DNA of 6,552 nucleotides, taken from the NCBI GenBank assembly GCA_035546355.1, contig DATKEH010000030.1, positions 1 to 6,552 on the forward strand. Direction: 5' to 3'. This document shows positions 1 to 5,920 of this stretch, one piece after another. This DNA comes from DATKEH01 sp035546355. Lineage in GTDB: Bacteria > Acidobacteriota > Thermoanaerobaculia > Multivoradales > JAIOJS01. The notes below the pieces were generated by a model. The model ran no database searches and was not told where the DNA came from. It saw only the letters and a list, made by a program, of their open reading frames with translations. The position numbers and the translations under genes were made by a program. How positions within the stretch are numbered: position 1 is the first letter of the stretch; each line of letters begins with the position of its first letter.

Positions 1-979
1 GCACCCAGCCGTCCTCGACCAGCTCGAAACCGATCCAGGGGTAGGCCAGGACGCGCTCGAAAAAGGGCGGGGCGACGATCGGGCTGAGCACCGGGCGCTC
101 GCGCCGGTAGGCGGCCTCGTCGTAGGTCAGCCCGGCCGAGATGCGCCGCACCCAGCCGCCGACGACGCCGGTCGACAGCCCCGCCCGCACCTCGGCGAAG
201 AAGGCGTCGCGGAAAAAGCGGTCCTGCTCGCGGCCGCCGGCGTAGAGCCGCACCCGCTGCTCGTCGTCGACCGCGCGCAGCCCCCAGGCGTGGCGGTCGG
301 CGAGCTCGTAGAAGGGGCGATCGAAGTCGACGGTGAAGCGATGGCCGTCCGAGTTGTCCGAGACCAGGAGGCGCAACTGGTGGCGGCTGCCCAGCAACGC
401 GTCGTCGAAGTAGCGGAAGCGGTAGCTGGTGCGGTCCGGGGTCTTCTCGTACTTGAGCTCTGGCTGCACGCCGTAGCCCAGGAGGTTCGCTTCGGTGATC
501 TCGAACGAGTGGCTGTTTTCCCCCCCCTCGCGGGTCAAGCCGACGCCGACGCCGAGGGTCCACACGTCACGGGTGACGACGAGCAGGTCCACCAGGCCGC
601 CCGCGAAGCGCCGCGGCACCACCCGCACGTCGTAGATCGAGGGCAGCGCGCGCAGCAGCCGCTCGGCCTCGAGCAGCTCGCGCGGGTCGTAGGGGTCGCC
701 GGGCGCCAGCGGCAGGCGGCGCCGCACCACTTTCTCCCGCGTCTCGACGTGCAACCGGTTGGCGAGCCGGTAGGGCCACAGAGCTTCTTCCGGCTGGCTG
801 GTGTCGAAGACGTCCTGCGTCACGATCTCGATGGCGCCGATCGTGGCTCCCTGTGCGACCAGCTCCTCGTCCGACGGCACCGCTTCGCCGCGCACCGCGT
901 CGGCCAGGCGCGACACCTCCGCCGCCCCGGCCCCGGGCGTGAGCACCAACCAGGCCAGCAAGGCGACCGCTCGCTGCAT
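1..979 (-). CDS. POTRA/Omp85-like outer-membrane protein, partial (3' end outside window)
   Basis: The first 326 codons are present; the frame is open to the window edge. Residues 1-20 form a signal peptide (short charged start, hydrophobic AVALLAWLVL, then a small-residue AGAA cleavage region), so the product is exported. Residues about 45-136 look like one POTRA domain: a strand (GATIGAIEIVTQDVF), the helix YDPRELLEAERLLRALP and a closing strand pair DVRVVPRRFAGGLVDLLVVT. From about residue 140 there are alternating beta-strands with the motif EANLLGYG, similar to the first barrel strands of BamA/TamA/ShlB-type proteins. I infer an outer-membrane barrel with a single POTRA that may help insert or translocate proteins; the substrate is unknown. 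The ATG was chosen because it gives a clean signal peptide. No Shine-Dalgarno is visible in front of it. A run of eight G lies in the coding strand at 520-527, with the frame intact. BamA itself is unlikely because only one POTRA precedes the barrel. Confidence 0.8.
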   Translation of the reverse strand, partial: MQRAVALLAWLVLTPGAGAAEVSRLADAVRGEAVPSDEELVAQGATIGAIEIVTQDVFDTSQPEEALWPYRLANRLHVETREKVVRRRLPLAPGDPYDPRELLEAERLLRALPSIYDVRVVPRRFAGGLVDLLVVTRDVWTLGVGVGLTREGGENSHSFEITEANLLGYGVQPELKYEKTPDRTSYRFRYFDDALLGSRHQLRLLVSDNSDGHRFTVDFDRPFYELADRHAWGLRAVDDEQRVRLYAGGREQDRFFRDAFFAEVRAGLSTGVVGGWVRRISAGLTYDEAAYRRERPVLSPIVAPPFFERVLAYPWIGFELVEDGWV

Positions 980-993
980 GCTCGAGGGGACAG

Positions 994-999
994 ATCCTA
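994..999 (-). promoter_or_regulatory. possible -10 element TAGGAT before the outer-membrane protein gene
   Basis: TAGGAT matches TATAAT at four of six positions and ends 14 nt before the ATG. No convincing -35 is seen 16-18 bp upstream. If used, transcription would start about 7 nt before the start codon, which fits the missing Shine-Dalgarno. The same GTAGGAT string recurs at 2295-2301 (minus) and 6063-6069 (plus), upstream of the next genes. Confidence 0.25.
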
Positions 1000-1086
1000 C
1001 CCCGCGTCGGCGCCGGAGCGGTGCGCGGTGGCAGGCTGCTGGGCACTCGGAGGAGACCGTCGACGAGCGGCCTGGGGCGCGCCGCT

Positions 1087-1106
1087 TCCGGCAGTCCGAT
1101 GCCGGA
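1087..1106. other. perfect 7-bp hairpin between protease and outer-membrane protein genes
   Basis: TCCGGCA and TGCCGGA flank a 6-nt loop, inside the 221-bp gap (981-1201) between the two minus-strand genes. There is no T-run on either side, so it is not a standard rho-independent terminator. It could be a weak terminator or an mRNA-end stabiliser. Nothing else recognisable lies in this gap apart from the possible -10 at 994-999. Confidence 0.3.
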
Positions 1107-1201
1107 CCCGCGAGTCTTTCTGAAACCTCGGGCTCCACGACGCAGTACGGCGCGGTGCGGCGTGGCGTGCGCAGCGGGCCGCGCGGGATCGCTACCTTGC
1201 G

Positions 1202-2230
1202 CTACCGCGACAGGCCCGGCGCTCGATCGGCAGCCACCGGGGCCGGGCGCCGCCACATGCGCTCGGCCAGCACCAGCGCCACGACCAGCGCGATCAGCAG
1301 GACCGGGAAGGCGTCGGAGCCGGGGACGAAGCGCGGCGTGTTGTTGATCGCGGTGTGCAACACCAGCGCGAGCAGCAGCACGCCGGTCGTGCGGTTGTAG
1401 ATCCAGGTGAACAGCACCGACAGCACCGGCCCGATCACCAGGTACTGGACGATCGCCTCGGGCGGGCCCGGGTACATGCCGTTGAGGAACAGCGGGAAGT
1501 GCCACAGGCCCCAGACGACGCCGACCAGCAGCGTGCTCGTCAGGGGGCTGAAGCGCTTCTGCAGCTCCGGCAGCATCCAGCCGCGCCAGCCCGGCTCCTC
1601 CCCCACCGCCACGACGAGCAGCGTGAACAGCAGGGCGCGCAGGGCCAGGGCCGCATATCGGGCCGCGGACAGCCCGGCCCACACCGGAGCGGGCGGATCG
1701 CCGCCGAGCGCGAGGTCGATCCCGAGCCCGGCCAAAAAGAGCGCCGCCGGCAGCAGCAGCGCGATCAGCCACCAGCGCACCGGCACCCGCCACTCGAGGA
1801 TCGAGCGCAGCGCCGGCGAGCGGCTGGTGGCGGCGCAGGCGAAGGTGAAGCCGCACGCCGCGGCCGCGAGCAGCGAGCCGATGACGCCCCCCGGCACCAG
1901 GCCCACGGGCTCGGCGGCCGCCGCCTCCTGCAGCGTGCGGCCGTCGCCGGCGAGCAGGCTGATCAGGTCGATGGCGACCACGCCGCAGAAGACGGGGGCG
2001 AAGCAGGCCCACCACCGCCGGTTGCCGAGCGCCCCGGCCGTTCCCCGTGCCCGGTCGAGCAGCACGGCCGCCAGGCCCGGGCCGATCCCGACCCCGGTCA
2101 GGATCTTCACCAGGGTCCACTCGCTGGCCACCCACGGGATCGCGAGCCACACCGTCCAGGAGATGCCGTAGCACAGCACGACGTAGGCGAGGACGGGGCG
2201 CCGCGCCACCAGGCGCTTCAGCTCGCCCAC
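1202..2230 (-). CDS. CPBP-family intramembrane glutamic endopeptidase (CAAX protease/Abi type)
   Basis: A 342-residue polytopic membrane protein with about eight hydrophobic segments. The three family motifs are all present in order. Motif 1 is VGEEPGWRGWMLPE, with E211, E212 and R216 (EExxxR). Motif 2 is W240 to H244 in VWGLWHFPLF. Motif 3 is H292 to N296 in LHTAINN. These are the residues that build the active site in Rce1/CPBP enzymes, so the protein is probably catalytic. The family includes CAAX prenyl proteases, bacteriocin-immunity proteins and enzymes acting on membrane-anchored regulators; the substrate here cannot be told. The N-terminal ~180 residues form an extra membrane domain before the protease core. 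The start is GTG at 2230, chosen because GGAGGAG lies 7 nt upstream; the nearby ATG at 2247 is out of frame. It lies 67 bp after the hydrolase stop on the same strand, so it is probably co-transcribed. Confidence 0.92.
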   Translation of the reverse strand: MGELKRLVARRPVLAYVVLCYGISWTVWLAIPWVASEWTLVKILTGVGIGPGLAAVLLDRARGTAGALGNRRWWACFAPVFCGVVAIDLISLLAGDGRTLQEAAAAEPVGLVPGGVIGSLLAAAACGFTFACAATSRSPALRSILEWRVPVRWWLIALLLPAALFLAGLGIDLALGGDPPAPVWAGLSAARYAALALRALLFTLLVVAVGEEPGWRGWMLPELQKRFSPLTSTLLVGVVWGLWHFPLFLNGMYPGPPEAIVQYLVIGPVLSVLFTWIYNRTTGVLLLALVLHTAINNTPRFVPGSDAFPVLLIALVVALVLAERMWRRPAPVAADRAPGLSR

Positions 2231-2237
2231 CGCGTGT

Positions 2238-2244
2238 CTCCTCC
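2238..2244 (-). promoter_or_regulatory. Shine-Dalgarno deciding the GTG start of the CPBP protease
   Basis: GGAGGAG is spaced 7 nt from GTG at 2230. It decides between this GTG and the out-of-frame ATG at 2247, which directly precedes the motif. Confidence 0.75.
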
Positions 2245-2263
2245 ATGGCCCCGATCACGGCGC

Positions 2264-2279
2264 GGCAGCGTCTGCTGCC
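2264..2279. other. 6-bp hairpin in the hydrolase-protease gap
   Basis: GGCAGC and GCTGCC are separated by a four-base loop in the 67-bp gap between the hydrolase stop and the protease ribosome-binding site. No T-run follows on the minus strand. It could lower read-through or separate expression of the two genes, but may be chance at this G+C content. Confidence 0.25.
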
Positions 2280-2297
2280 CGGTCATCGCGGCCGATC

Positions 2298-3374
2298 CTA
2301 CCGCCGTCCGGAAGCGGTGCCCGCGCCCTGCTCGCCGCACACCTCGCGCACCCAGCCGGCCATCTCCCGCCACAAGTCGCGGTCGACGACCTCGGGCAGG
2401 GTGCCGTACTCGGCGGGGCTGCCGGTGACCGCCGGCATCAGGAGATGGTTCCGCTGCGGCCTGAGCTCCACGCGATGCGACGACGGTGCGGTCTGCGCCA
2501 GCGCCTGGCGCAGCAGGTCGGCCGAGCGCCGGGCGTCGATCACCTGGTCCAGCTCCCCGAAGACCGCCAACACCGGCCCGCGCGCCGCGGCGACGAGCGG
2601 CCCCGGATCGTAGGCCACTTGTGAGCGATACCAGGGGGACAGCACGAAGGCGATGCGCTCCTCGAGCTCGCGGGGGACGAAGCCGTAGGGCAGCAGGAGC
2701 ATCGGTCCGAGCGGCCCGGCGAGCACCCGCCGCACGCCTCCCTCGTCGCCGGCGGCGACCGCGGCGAGCAACACTTCGGAGGCGGCCCGCAGCTCCTCCT
2801 TGACCGCGTCGGGGGCCGGGCTCGCTGCGAGCAGGCGCTCGCGCTGGCCGCGCAAGGTGACGGCCCCGCTCTCCATCGGCGGCGAGAGGGCGACGACGAA
2901 GGCGACCCCGGGCGCGGCCGAGGAGGCGGCGAGGGCCAGCGCGCCGCCTTCGCTCATGCCGACCAGGCCCGTGCAGGCGCCTGAGAGCTCCGGGCGCGCC
3001 GCGAGCTGGCCGAGGGCCGCCACCGCATCGGCGAGGCGATCCGCGAAGGAGGTATTTCGCCAATCGCCGCGCGAGCCGTCCACCCCACGGTCGGCGAGGC
3101 GCAACGTCGCGATGCCCTCTGCCGCGAGGATCTCCGCGGCCGCTCGGTAGATGCCGCGATCGCCCACGGAGAGGTCGCGGTCGGTGGGCCCGGCGACCGG
3201 GAGCAGGAGCGCCGCGTGGCGGATGCCGTCGCCCTCGGGCAGGCGCAGGGTGGCCGCGAGGGTCACTCCCGGGGTCGACGAATCGAGAGTCAGGGCGAGC
3301 TCCCTGGCCTCGCAACGGGCGCCAGCGGGGAGCAGCGAGAAGCCGATGAGCAGCAGCGCCGGCGTCGATCTCAT
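2298..3374 (-). CDS. exported alpha/beta hydrolase (dienelactone-hydrolase/esterase-like)
   Basis: A 358-residue protein with an N-terminal signal peptide (MRSTPALLLIGFSLLPAGA, cleaved near residues 19-22), so it probably acts in the periplasm or outside the cell. It has an alpha/beta-hydrolase layout: strand RHAALLLPVAGPTDRD (oxyanion-side loop), the LADRGVDGSRGD turn, and a nucleophile elbow GMSEGG with Ser141. The likely acid is Asp276 in FGELDQ and the likely base is His310 in RNHLLMP. This resembles bacterial esterases/acyl-peptidase-like hydrolases of the EstD/YuxL type; the substrate is unknown. An insert at about residues 168-255 forms a helical cap. The start is ATG at 3374, with GGGAGGGGA 6 nt upstream and a 4-nt ATGA overlap with the upstream regulator stop. 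A longer in-frame extension to 3662 is low-complexity and would bury the signal peptide, so it was not used. Confidence 0.88.
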   Translation of the reverse strand: MRSTPALLLIGFSLLPAGARCEARELALTLDSSTPGVTLAATLRLPEGDGIRHAALLLPVAGPTDRDLSVGDRGIYRAAAEILAAEGIATLRLADRGVDGSRGDWRNTSFADRLADAVAALGQLAARPELSGACTGLVGMSEGGALALAASSAAPGVAFVVALSPPMESGAVTLRGQRERLLAASPAPDAVKEELRAASEVLLAAVAAGDEGGVRRVLAGPLGPMLLLPYGFVPRELEERIAFVLSPWYRSQVAYDPGPLVAAARGPVLAVFGELDQVIDARRSADLLRQALAQTAPSSHRVELRPQRNHLLMPAVTGSPAEYGTLPEVVDRDLWREMAGWVREVCGEQGAGTASGRR

Positions 3375-3583
3375 CGCCGGTCCCCTCCCAGCTCGTCGAG
3401 GTGGAACACGTGGTCGAGCGGCTGACCGAGAGCCCGCGCGATGCGCGCGGCGAGCGTGAGGGACGGGTCGTGCTTGTTGCGCTCGATGGCGTGGATGGCC
3501 TGTCGTGTCACCCCCGCGAGCTGCGCCAGGTCGGTCTGCGTCCAGCGGCGCGCTTCGCGCAGGTCGCGAATGCGGTTCCTCAT
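3371..3583 (-). CDS. small XRE/Cro-family helix-turn-helix regulator
   Basis: A 70-residue protein that is almost entirely an HTH_3 domain. Residues 1-13 (RNRIRDLREARRW) form helix 1, TQTDLAQLAG (15-24) helix 2, VTRQAIHAIERNK (25-37) the recognition helix, and SLTLAARIARALG with the tail HVFHLDEL the last helices. This is the YozG-like minimal regulator class often encoded beside a small membrane protein. It lacks any effector domain, so the signal is probably sensed by the partner protein or by dosage. Its ATG overlaps the stop of the upstream membrane gene by 4 nt, and its own stop overlaps the hydrolase ATG in the same way, implying translational coupling. No strong ribosome-binding site precedes it. 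I infer that it binds the CAAGAATT half-sites upstream of the operon and autoregulates; this is not shown directly. Confidence 0.93.
   Translation of the reverse strand: MRNRIRDLREARRWTQTDLAQLAGVTRQAIHAIERNKHDPSLTLAARIARALGQPLDHVFHLDELGGDRR
3381..3389 (-). promoter_or_regulatory. strong Shine-Dalgarno inside the regulator gene for the hydrolase
   Basis: GGGAGGGGA lies within the last codons of the XRE gene, 6 nt before the hydrolase ATG. It supports the short start and suggests that the hydrolase is translated efficiently rather than only by coupling. Confidence 0.7.
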
Positions 3584-3969
3584 CGGTAGCGAGCACCCGC
3601 GGCGAGCAGCCCGGCCAGCCATCCGCCGATGCCCGCCGCCCAGATCCATCGGCTGCCGCCATCGACCAGCGCGAAGGACTCCAATCTCGCCACTGCCAGC
3701 GCAGCCAGGAGCATTACCGTGAAGCCGGTAGTGAAGGCGAGGAGGTGGATCATCCGCTCGACCTCGTCGAGGCGCCGGTAGACGACGGCGAACGGCGCGA
3801 TCACGGTCAGCAGCGGCAGCAGGGGCAGGAGCGCCGCGGCCCAGCGCGCCGCCACACCGCCCTCGGCCATGCCCACGCGGTCGACGGCGGTGATCGTCAG
3901 CAGGTACCCCAGGTACGCCAACGCCAACCCCAGCGCCGGAAGGGCGAGCTCGCGGTGCCTCCGGTCCAT
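3580..3969 (-). CDS. four-helix membrane protein paired with the XRE regulator
   Basis: A 129-residue protein with four predicted membrane helices at about residues 9-27, 42-63, 74-95 and 106-126. The loop before helix 3 is charged, YRRLDEVERMIHLLAF. A similar R-x-DE-x-x-R motif leading into a helix occurs in uncharacterised small membrane proteins encoded directly before XRE regulators, and I place it in that group by pattern and context. No enzyme motif is visible. A role in sensing membrane state or sequestering the regulator is possible but is inference. The ATG at 3969 is the first possible start, because an in-frame stop lies just upstream within the promoter. No Shine-Dalgarno precedes it and the -10 box ends only 7 nt away. 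It is the first gene of the operon and its stop overlaps the regulator ATG. Confidence 0.85.
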   Translation of the reverse strand: MDRRHRELALPALGLALAYLGYLLTITAVDRVGMAEGGVAARWAAALLPLLPLLTVIAPFAVVYRRLDEVERMIHLLAFTTGFTVMLLAALAVARLESFALVDGGSRWIWAAGIGGWLAGLLAAGARYR

Positions 3970-3976
3970 CCTGGTC

Positions 3977-4004
3977 AGTGTAATAAATTCTTGTCATATG
4001 TCAA
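3977..4004 (-). promoter_or_regulatory. sigma70-like promoter of the membrane-protein/XRE/hydrolase operon
   Basis: On the minus strand TTGACA (4004-3999) is a perfect -35. TACACT (3982-3977) matches four of six -10 positions, with a 16-bp spacer. The island is very A/T-rich against its surroundings. The -10 is followed by seven bases and then the ATG of the first gene, so transcription should begin at about 3970-3969, giving a leaderless message. Confidence 0.7.
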
Positions 4005-4015
4005 GAATTCTTGTC
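3986..4015. repeat. operator-like triple half-site array overlapping the promoter
   Basis: AATTCTTGTC occurs twice as a perfect 10-bp direct repeat (3986-3995 and 4006-4015), 20 bp start to start. Between them the opposite orientation CAAGAATT (4002-4009) creates two dyads. One is AATTCTTG/CAAGAATT with an 8-bp spacer holding CATATG (3986-4009). The other is the perfect 12-bp palindrome CAAGAATTCTTG (4002-4013). The array covers the -35 and spacer of the minus-strand promoter and lies 39 bp before the permease ATG. Two-helical-turn spacing suits cooperative binding of a small dimeric regulator, most likely the XRE protein of this operon. Confidence 0.7.
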
Positions 4016-4036
4016 TGGCGTAACCCCGGCGGCCGC

Positions 4037-4042
4037 GGAAGG
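4037..4042 (+). promoter_or_regulatory. ribosome-binding site of the permease
   Basis: GGAAGG is spaced 11 nt from ATG at 4054, slightly long but the only candidate. It supports 4054 rather than an upstream in-frame start. I see no clear plus-strand promoter; any would have to overlap the operator island. Confidence 0.45.
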
Positions 4043-4053
4043 TAATCCTCGGC

Positions 4054-5291
4054 ATGGAGCTGCGCGGTGCGCTCCGCGGCCTGCGCCGGGCCCCGCTGTC
4101 GAGCCTGTGCGCGGTGCTCTGCCTCGGGCTCGGCCTGGGAGCCACGGTGGCCATGTGGAGCGCCATCGACCGCGCCCTGCTCGCGCCGCCGCCGTTCCGC
4201 CAGCCGGAGCGGCTGGTGACCGTCTACCGCACCACGCCGCACTTCGACACCGGCCCGGTCTCGGCGCCCACCTTCATGACCCTGGCGGAGGGAACGGGCC
4301 AGCTCGAGCTGGCCGCCGCCGCCGGCCAGAGCGCCCGGGAGTCCACAGCGCCGGGGCGGTGTCGCTGCTGCCCTACGACACCTGGGGCTGGAACTCCAAC
4401 GTGCGCTACGAGGGGCGGCCGGCGAGCCACCCGACCGAGCTGCCCCTGGTCGAGAACCGCTACGCGACCCCGGGGTTCTTCCGGGTCACCGGCCAGCGCC
4501 CCCTGGCCGGCCGGCTGCTGCAGCCCGGCGACGACGAGCGCGACGAGGCGCCGACCGTGGTGGTGGTCAACGCGGCGCTGGTCCGGCGCGACTTCCCCGG
4601 CGACGACCCGGTGGGGCGGCGCTTCCACCTCGGAAGCGACGGGATGGCGACCATCGTCGGCGTGGTGAGCGACATCCGCAACTTCGGCCCGGTGCGCGAC
4701 CCGCAACCGGAGATGTACTGGCCGTACCGCCAGGTGGCCGCGGGCCAGACCGGCTTCCCAATGATGGTGCGCCTGCACCGCGGGGACCCATCGGCGGTGG
4801 CCGGCGCCGTGCGGGCGGCGGTGCGCCGCGTCGACCCCGGGGCGGCGATCTCCCGCCTGCGCCCCATGCCGGAGGTGATCGCCGACAGCGTCGGCCGGCC
4901 GCGCTTCTACCTCGGCCTGCTGGCGGCCTTCGCCTGCGTCGCCCTGGTGCTGGCCATGGCGGGGCTGTTCGGAGTGCTGAGCTACGCGGTGGCGCAGCGC
5001 ACGCGCGAGCTCGGCATCCGCGCCGCGCTCGGCAACACGGTCGGGCGCACGGTGGCGCTGGTGACGCGGCAGGGGATGCGGCTGGTCTCCCTGGGCGTGA
5101 TGGCGGGGCTCGCCGGGGGCTGGGCCGCGAGCCGCCTGCTGGAGAGCCTGCTCTACGGCGTCAGCCCGCTCGACGCTCCGACCTGGCTGCTCGCCGTCTG
5201 CTCGCTGCTCGCCGCCGGGGCGCTCGCCGCCCTGGTGCCGGCGCTGCGCGCGGCGCGGATCGCGCCGAGCGTGGCGATGCGCGGCGACTGA
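4054..5291 (+). pseudogene. internally deleted, frameshifted duplicated MacB/FtsX-type permease (ADOP-like)
   Basis: Reading from ATG 4054, residues 1-96 are the usual N-terminus: amphipathic ELRGALRGLRRAP, membrane helix about 16-40, then PERLVTVYRTTPHFD and a periplasmic segment. Homology-like sequence then switches to another frame between about 4325 and 4340, and continues as GVHSAGAVSLLPYDTWGWN to the stop at 5289-5291. That part (about 317 codons) carries GFFRVTGQRPLAGRLL, VVVVNAALVRRDFPGDDPVG and IVGVVSDIRNFGPV, and then three membrane helices including GVLSYAVAQRTRELGIRAAL. These are the second periplasmic domain and C-terminal helices of permeases of roughly 800 residues. About 400 residues (end of the first half, its three helices and the next periplasmic start) are therefore missing, and the ends are out of frame. 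Both frames stay open across the junction: the first to 4668, the second from 4011. An assembly collapse or an unusual shift cannot be excluded. No ABC ATPase gene is adjacent. Confidence 0.8.
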
Positions 5292-5339
5292 CCGCCCCGC
5301 GTCCGGTCGAGCCGGCGGCGTAGTCGTCCTGCTCTCCCT
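5292..5339. other. short intergenic gap, nothing recognised
   Basis: It separates the permease stop from the convergent small membrane ORF. I see no T-tailed hairpin, so neither convergent gene has an obvious terminator here. Confidence 0.4.
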
Positions 5340-5714
5340 CTACGTCGAGGACATCGCGGCCGCGGAAACGGGGGCAGTCTCTACGTGCGCTGGCAGATGC
5401 GGTCGGCGGACCTTTCCTGTCGCGTAGGAGATGACAACGATCACGAGGACGACAAGGACCCAGAACGTCGGCCTCACACGGCCCGGCGTGCGGCGCAGCG
5501 CCCGCCACGTGGCCATCGCCGGGAGCGTTCCGAAGATCAGGCTTCCGAAATGTGTGACGTCCTGGTAAGGAAACTCGAGACTTGGCGGCGGGGCAATGAA
5601 TAGCGAGATCAGGCCGTTTCCGAGTGCGCCCCAGAGTAACGAGAGCGTGAAAGCCGCCGCGAGCGCCGATTTGTGGCCGGACGCGAGCCAGTCCCCGACC
5701 CTGACCACCGACAC
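5340..5714 (-). CDS. hypothetical small three-helix membrane protein, possibly a relic
   Basis: A 124-residue reading frame from GTG 5714. Three hydrophobic segments lie at about residues 17-40 (SALAAAFTLSLLWGALGNGL), 54-70 (THFGSLIFGTLPAMATW) and 83-100 (TFWVLVVLVIVVISYATG). Arg-rich loops sit between helices 2 and 3 and after helix 3. I do not recognise the family. The DNA of the first two helices is visibly less G/C-rich than the neighbouring genes, which suggests a separate origin. The start is uncertain: GTG 5714 has AGGA about 8 nt upstream, and GTG 5708 is also possible. The same frame continues upstream to about 5811 with sequence that looks like part of another protein. The ORF may therefore be the surviving end of a fused or rearranged gene. 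It converges with the permease pseudogene. Confidence 0.45.
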   Translation of the reverse strand: MSVVRVGDWLASGHKSALAAAFTLSLLWGALGNGLISLFIAPPPSLEFPYQDVTHFGSLIFGTLPAMATWRALRRTPGRVRPTFWVLVVLVIVVISYATGKVRRPHLPAHVETAPVSAAAMSST

Positions 5715-5811
5715 CCGCGCTTCCTGCCCGTGCTCCTCCTGGAACCACGGCGCATAGTCGAGAAAGAGCTCCACCGGCACCGGCTCGACGCTCTCCCGGT
5801 CGAGACTGGCA
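5715..5811 (-). pseudogene. possible fragment of an FAD/NAD(P)-binding oxidoreductase
   Basis: In the same frame as the small membrane ORF and directly upstream, the translation reads SVEPVPVELFLDYAPWFQEE followed by a short polar stretch and VSVVRV. The pattern PVP-x-E-x-F-x-x-Y-x-x-WFQ is reminiscent of flavin-dependent monooxygenase/CzcO-like proteins, between their two nucleotide-binding regions. No GxGxxG motif or other part of such an enzyme is present, so at best this is a fragment. It ends where the orphan plus-strand C-terminus begins. Resemblance is judged by eye only. Confidence 0.25.
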
Positions 5812-5920
5812 CCTCGACTTCTTCGAGGAGCGGACCCTGGAGGCCTTCGTGGCGCTCGGCTTCGTCCGCGCCGCCCCGGCCGCCGCCCGCATGCTGGGCA
5901 GAGCCTTGCGCGACCAGTAG
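5801..5920 (+). pseudogene. orphan C-terminal gene fragment of unknown family
   Basis: The plus frame ending at TAG 5918-5920 translates as RDWHLDFFEERTLEAFVALG followed by FVRAAPAAARMLGRALRDQ. Codons are almost all G/C-ending until the last few, and the peptide has amphipathic-helix character, as expected for a genuine protein end. No start codon with a ribosome-binding site and no domain lies upstream. In that direction the frame becomes Pro/Arg-rich antisense sequence of the minus-strand ORF by about 5800. I read it as the last ~39 codons of a gene whose body was lost. The family is not recognised. Confidence 0.4.

Noticed and set aside
1087..1106. Rho-independent terminator
   Set aside because: Hairpin present but no T-run on either strand.
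290..1123. 277-residue plus-strand open frame
   Set aside because: Antisense to the outer-membrane protein gene, which has a signal peptide, POTRA and barrel strands.
567..2258. 563-residue minus-strand open frame
   Set aside because: Arg/Gly/Ala-rich low-complexity translation that shadows the CPBP gene in another frame; no domain.
1355..2428. 357-residue plus-strand open frame
   Set aside because: Antisense to the CPBP protease gene; Gln/Arg-rich shadow without motifs.
3375..3662. N-terminal extension of the hydrolase to an upstream ATG
   Set aside because: Overlaps the XRE gene, is low-complexity and would place the signal peptide internally; ATG 3374 has a strong ribosome-binding site.
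3371..3997. Longer XRE ORF starting at ATG 3997
   Set aside because: The extra N-terminal part is a shadow of the four-helix membrane protein; its ATG lies inside the promoter spacer.
3986..4015. Direct repeats as an attachment site or insertion footprint
   Set aside because: Position over a promoter, dyad symmetry and the adjacent XRE gene fit an operator better; no integrase or insertion sequence is nearby.
4325..4340. Programmed frameshift in the permease
   Set aside because: The missing middle part of the family architecture points to a deletion; no slippery heptamer is visible at the switch.
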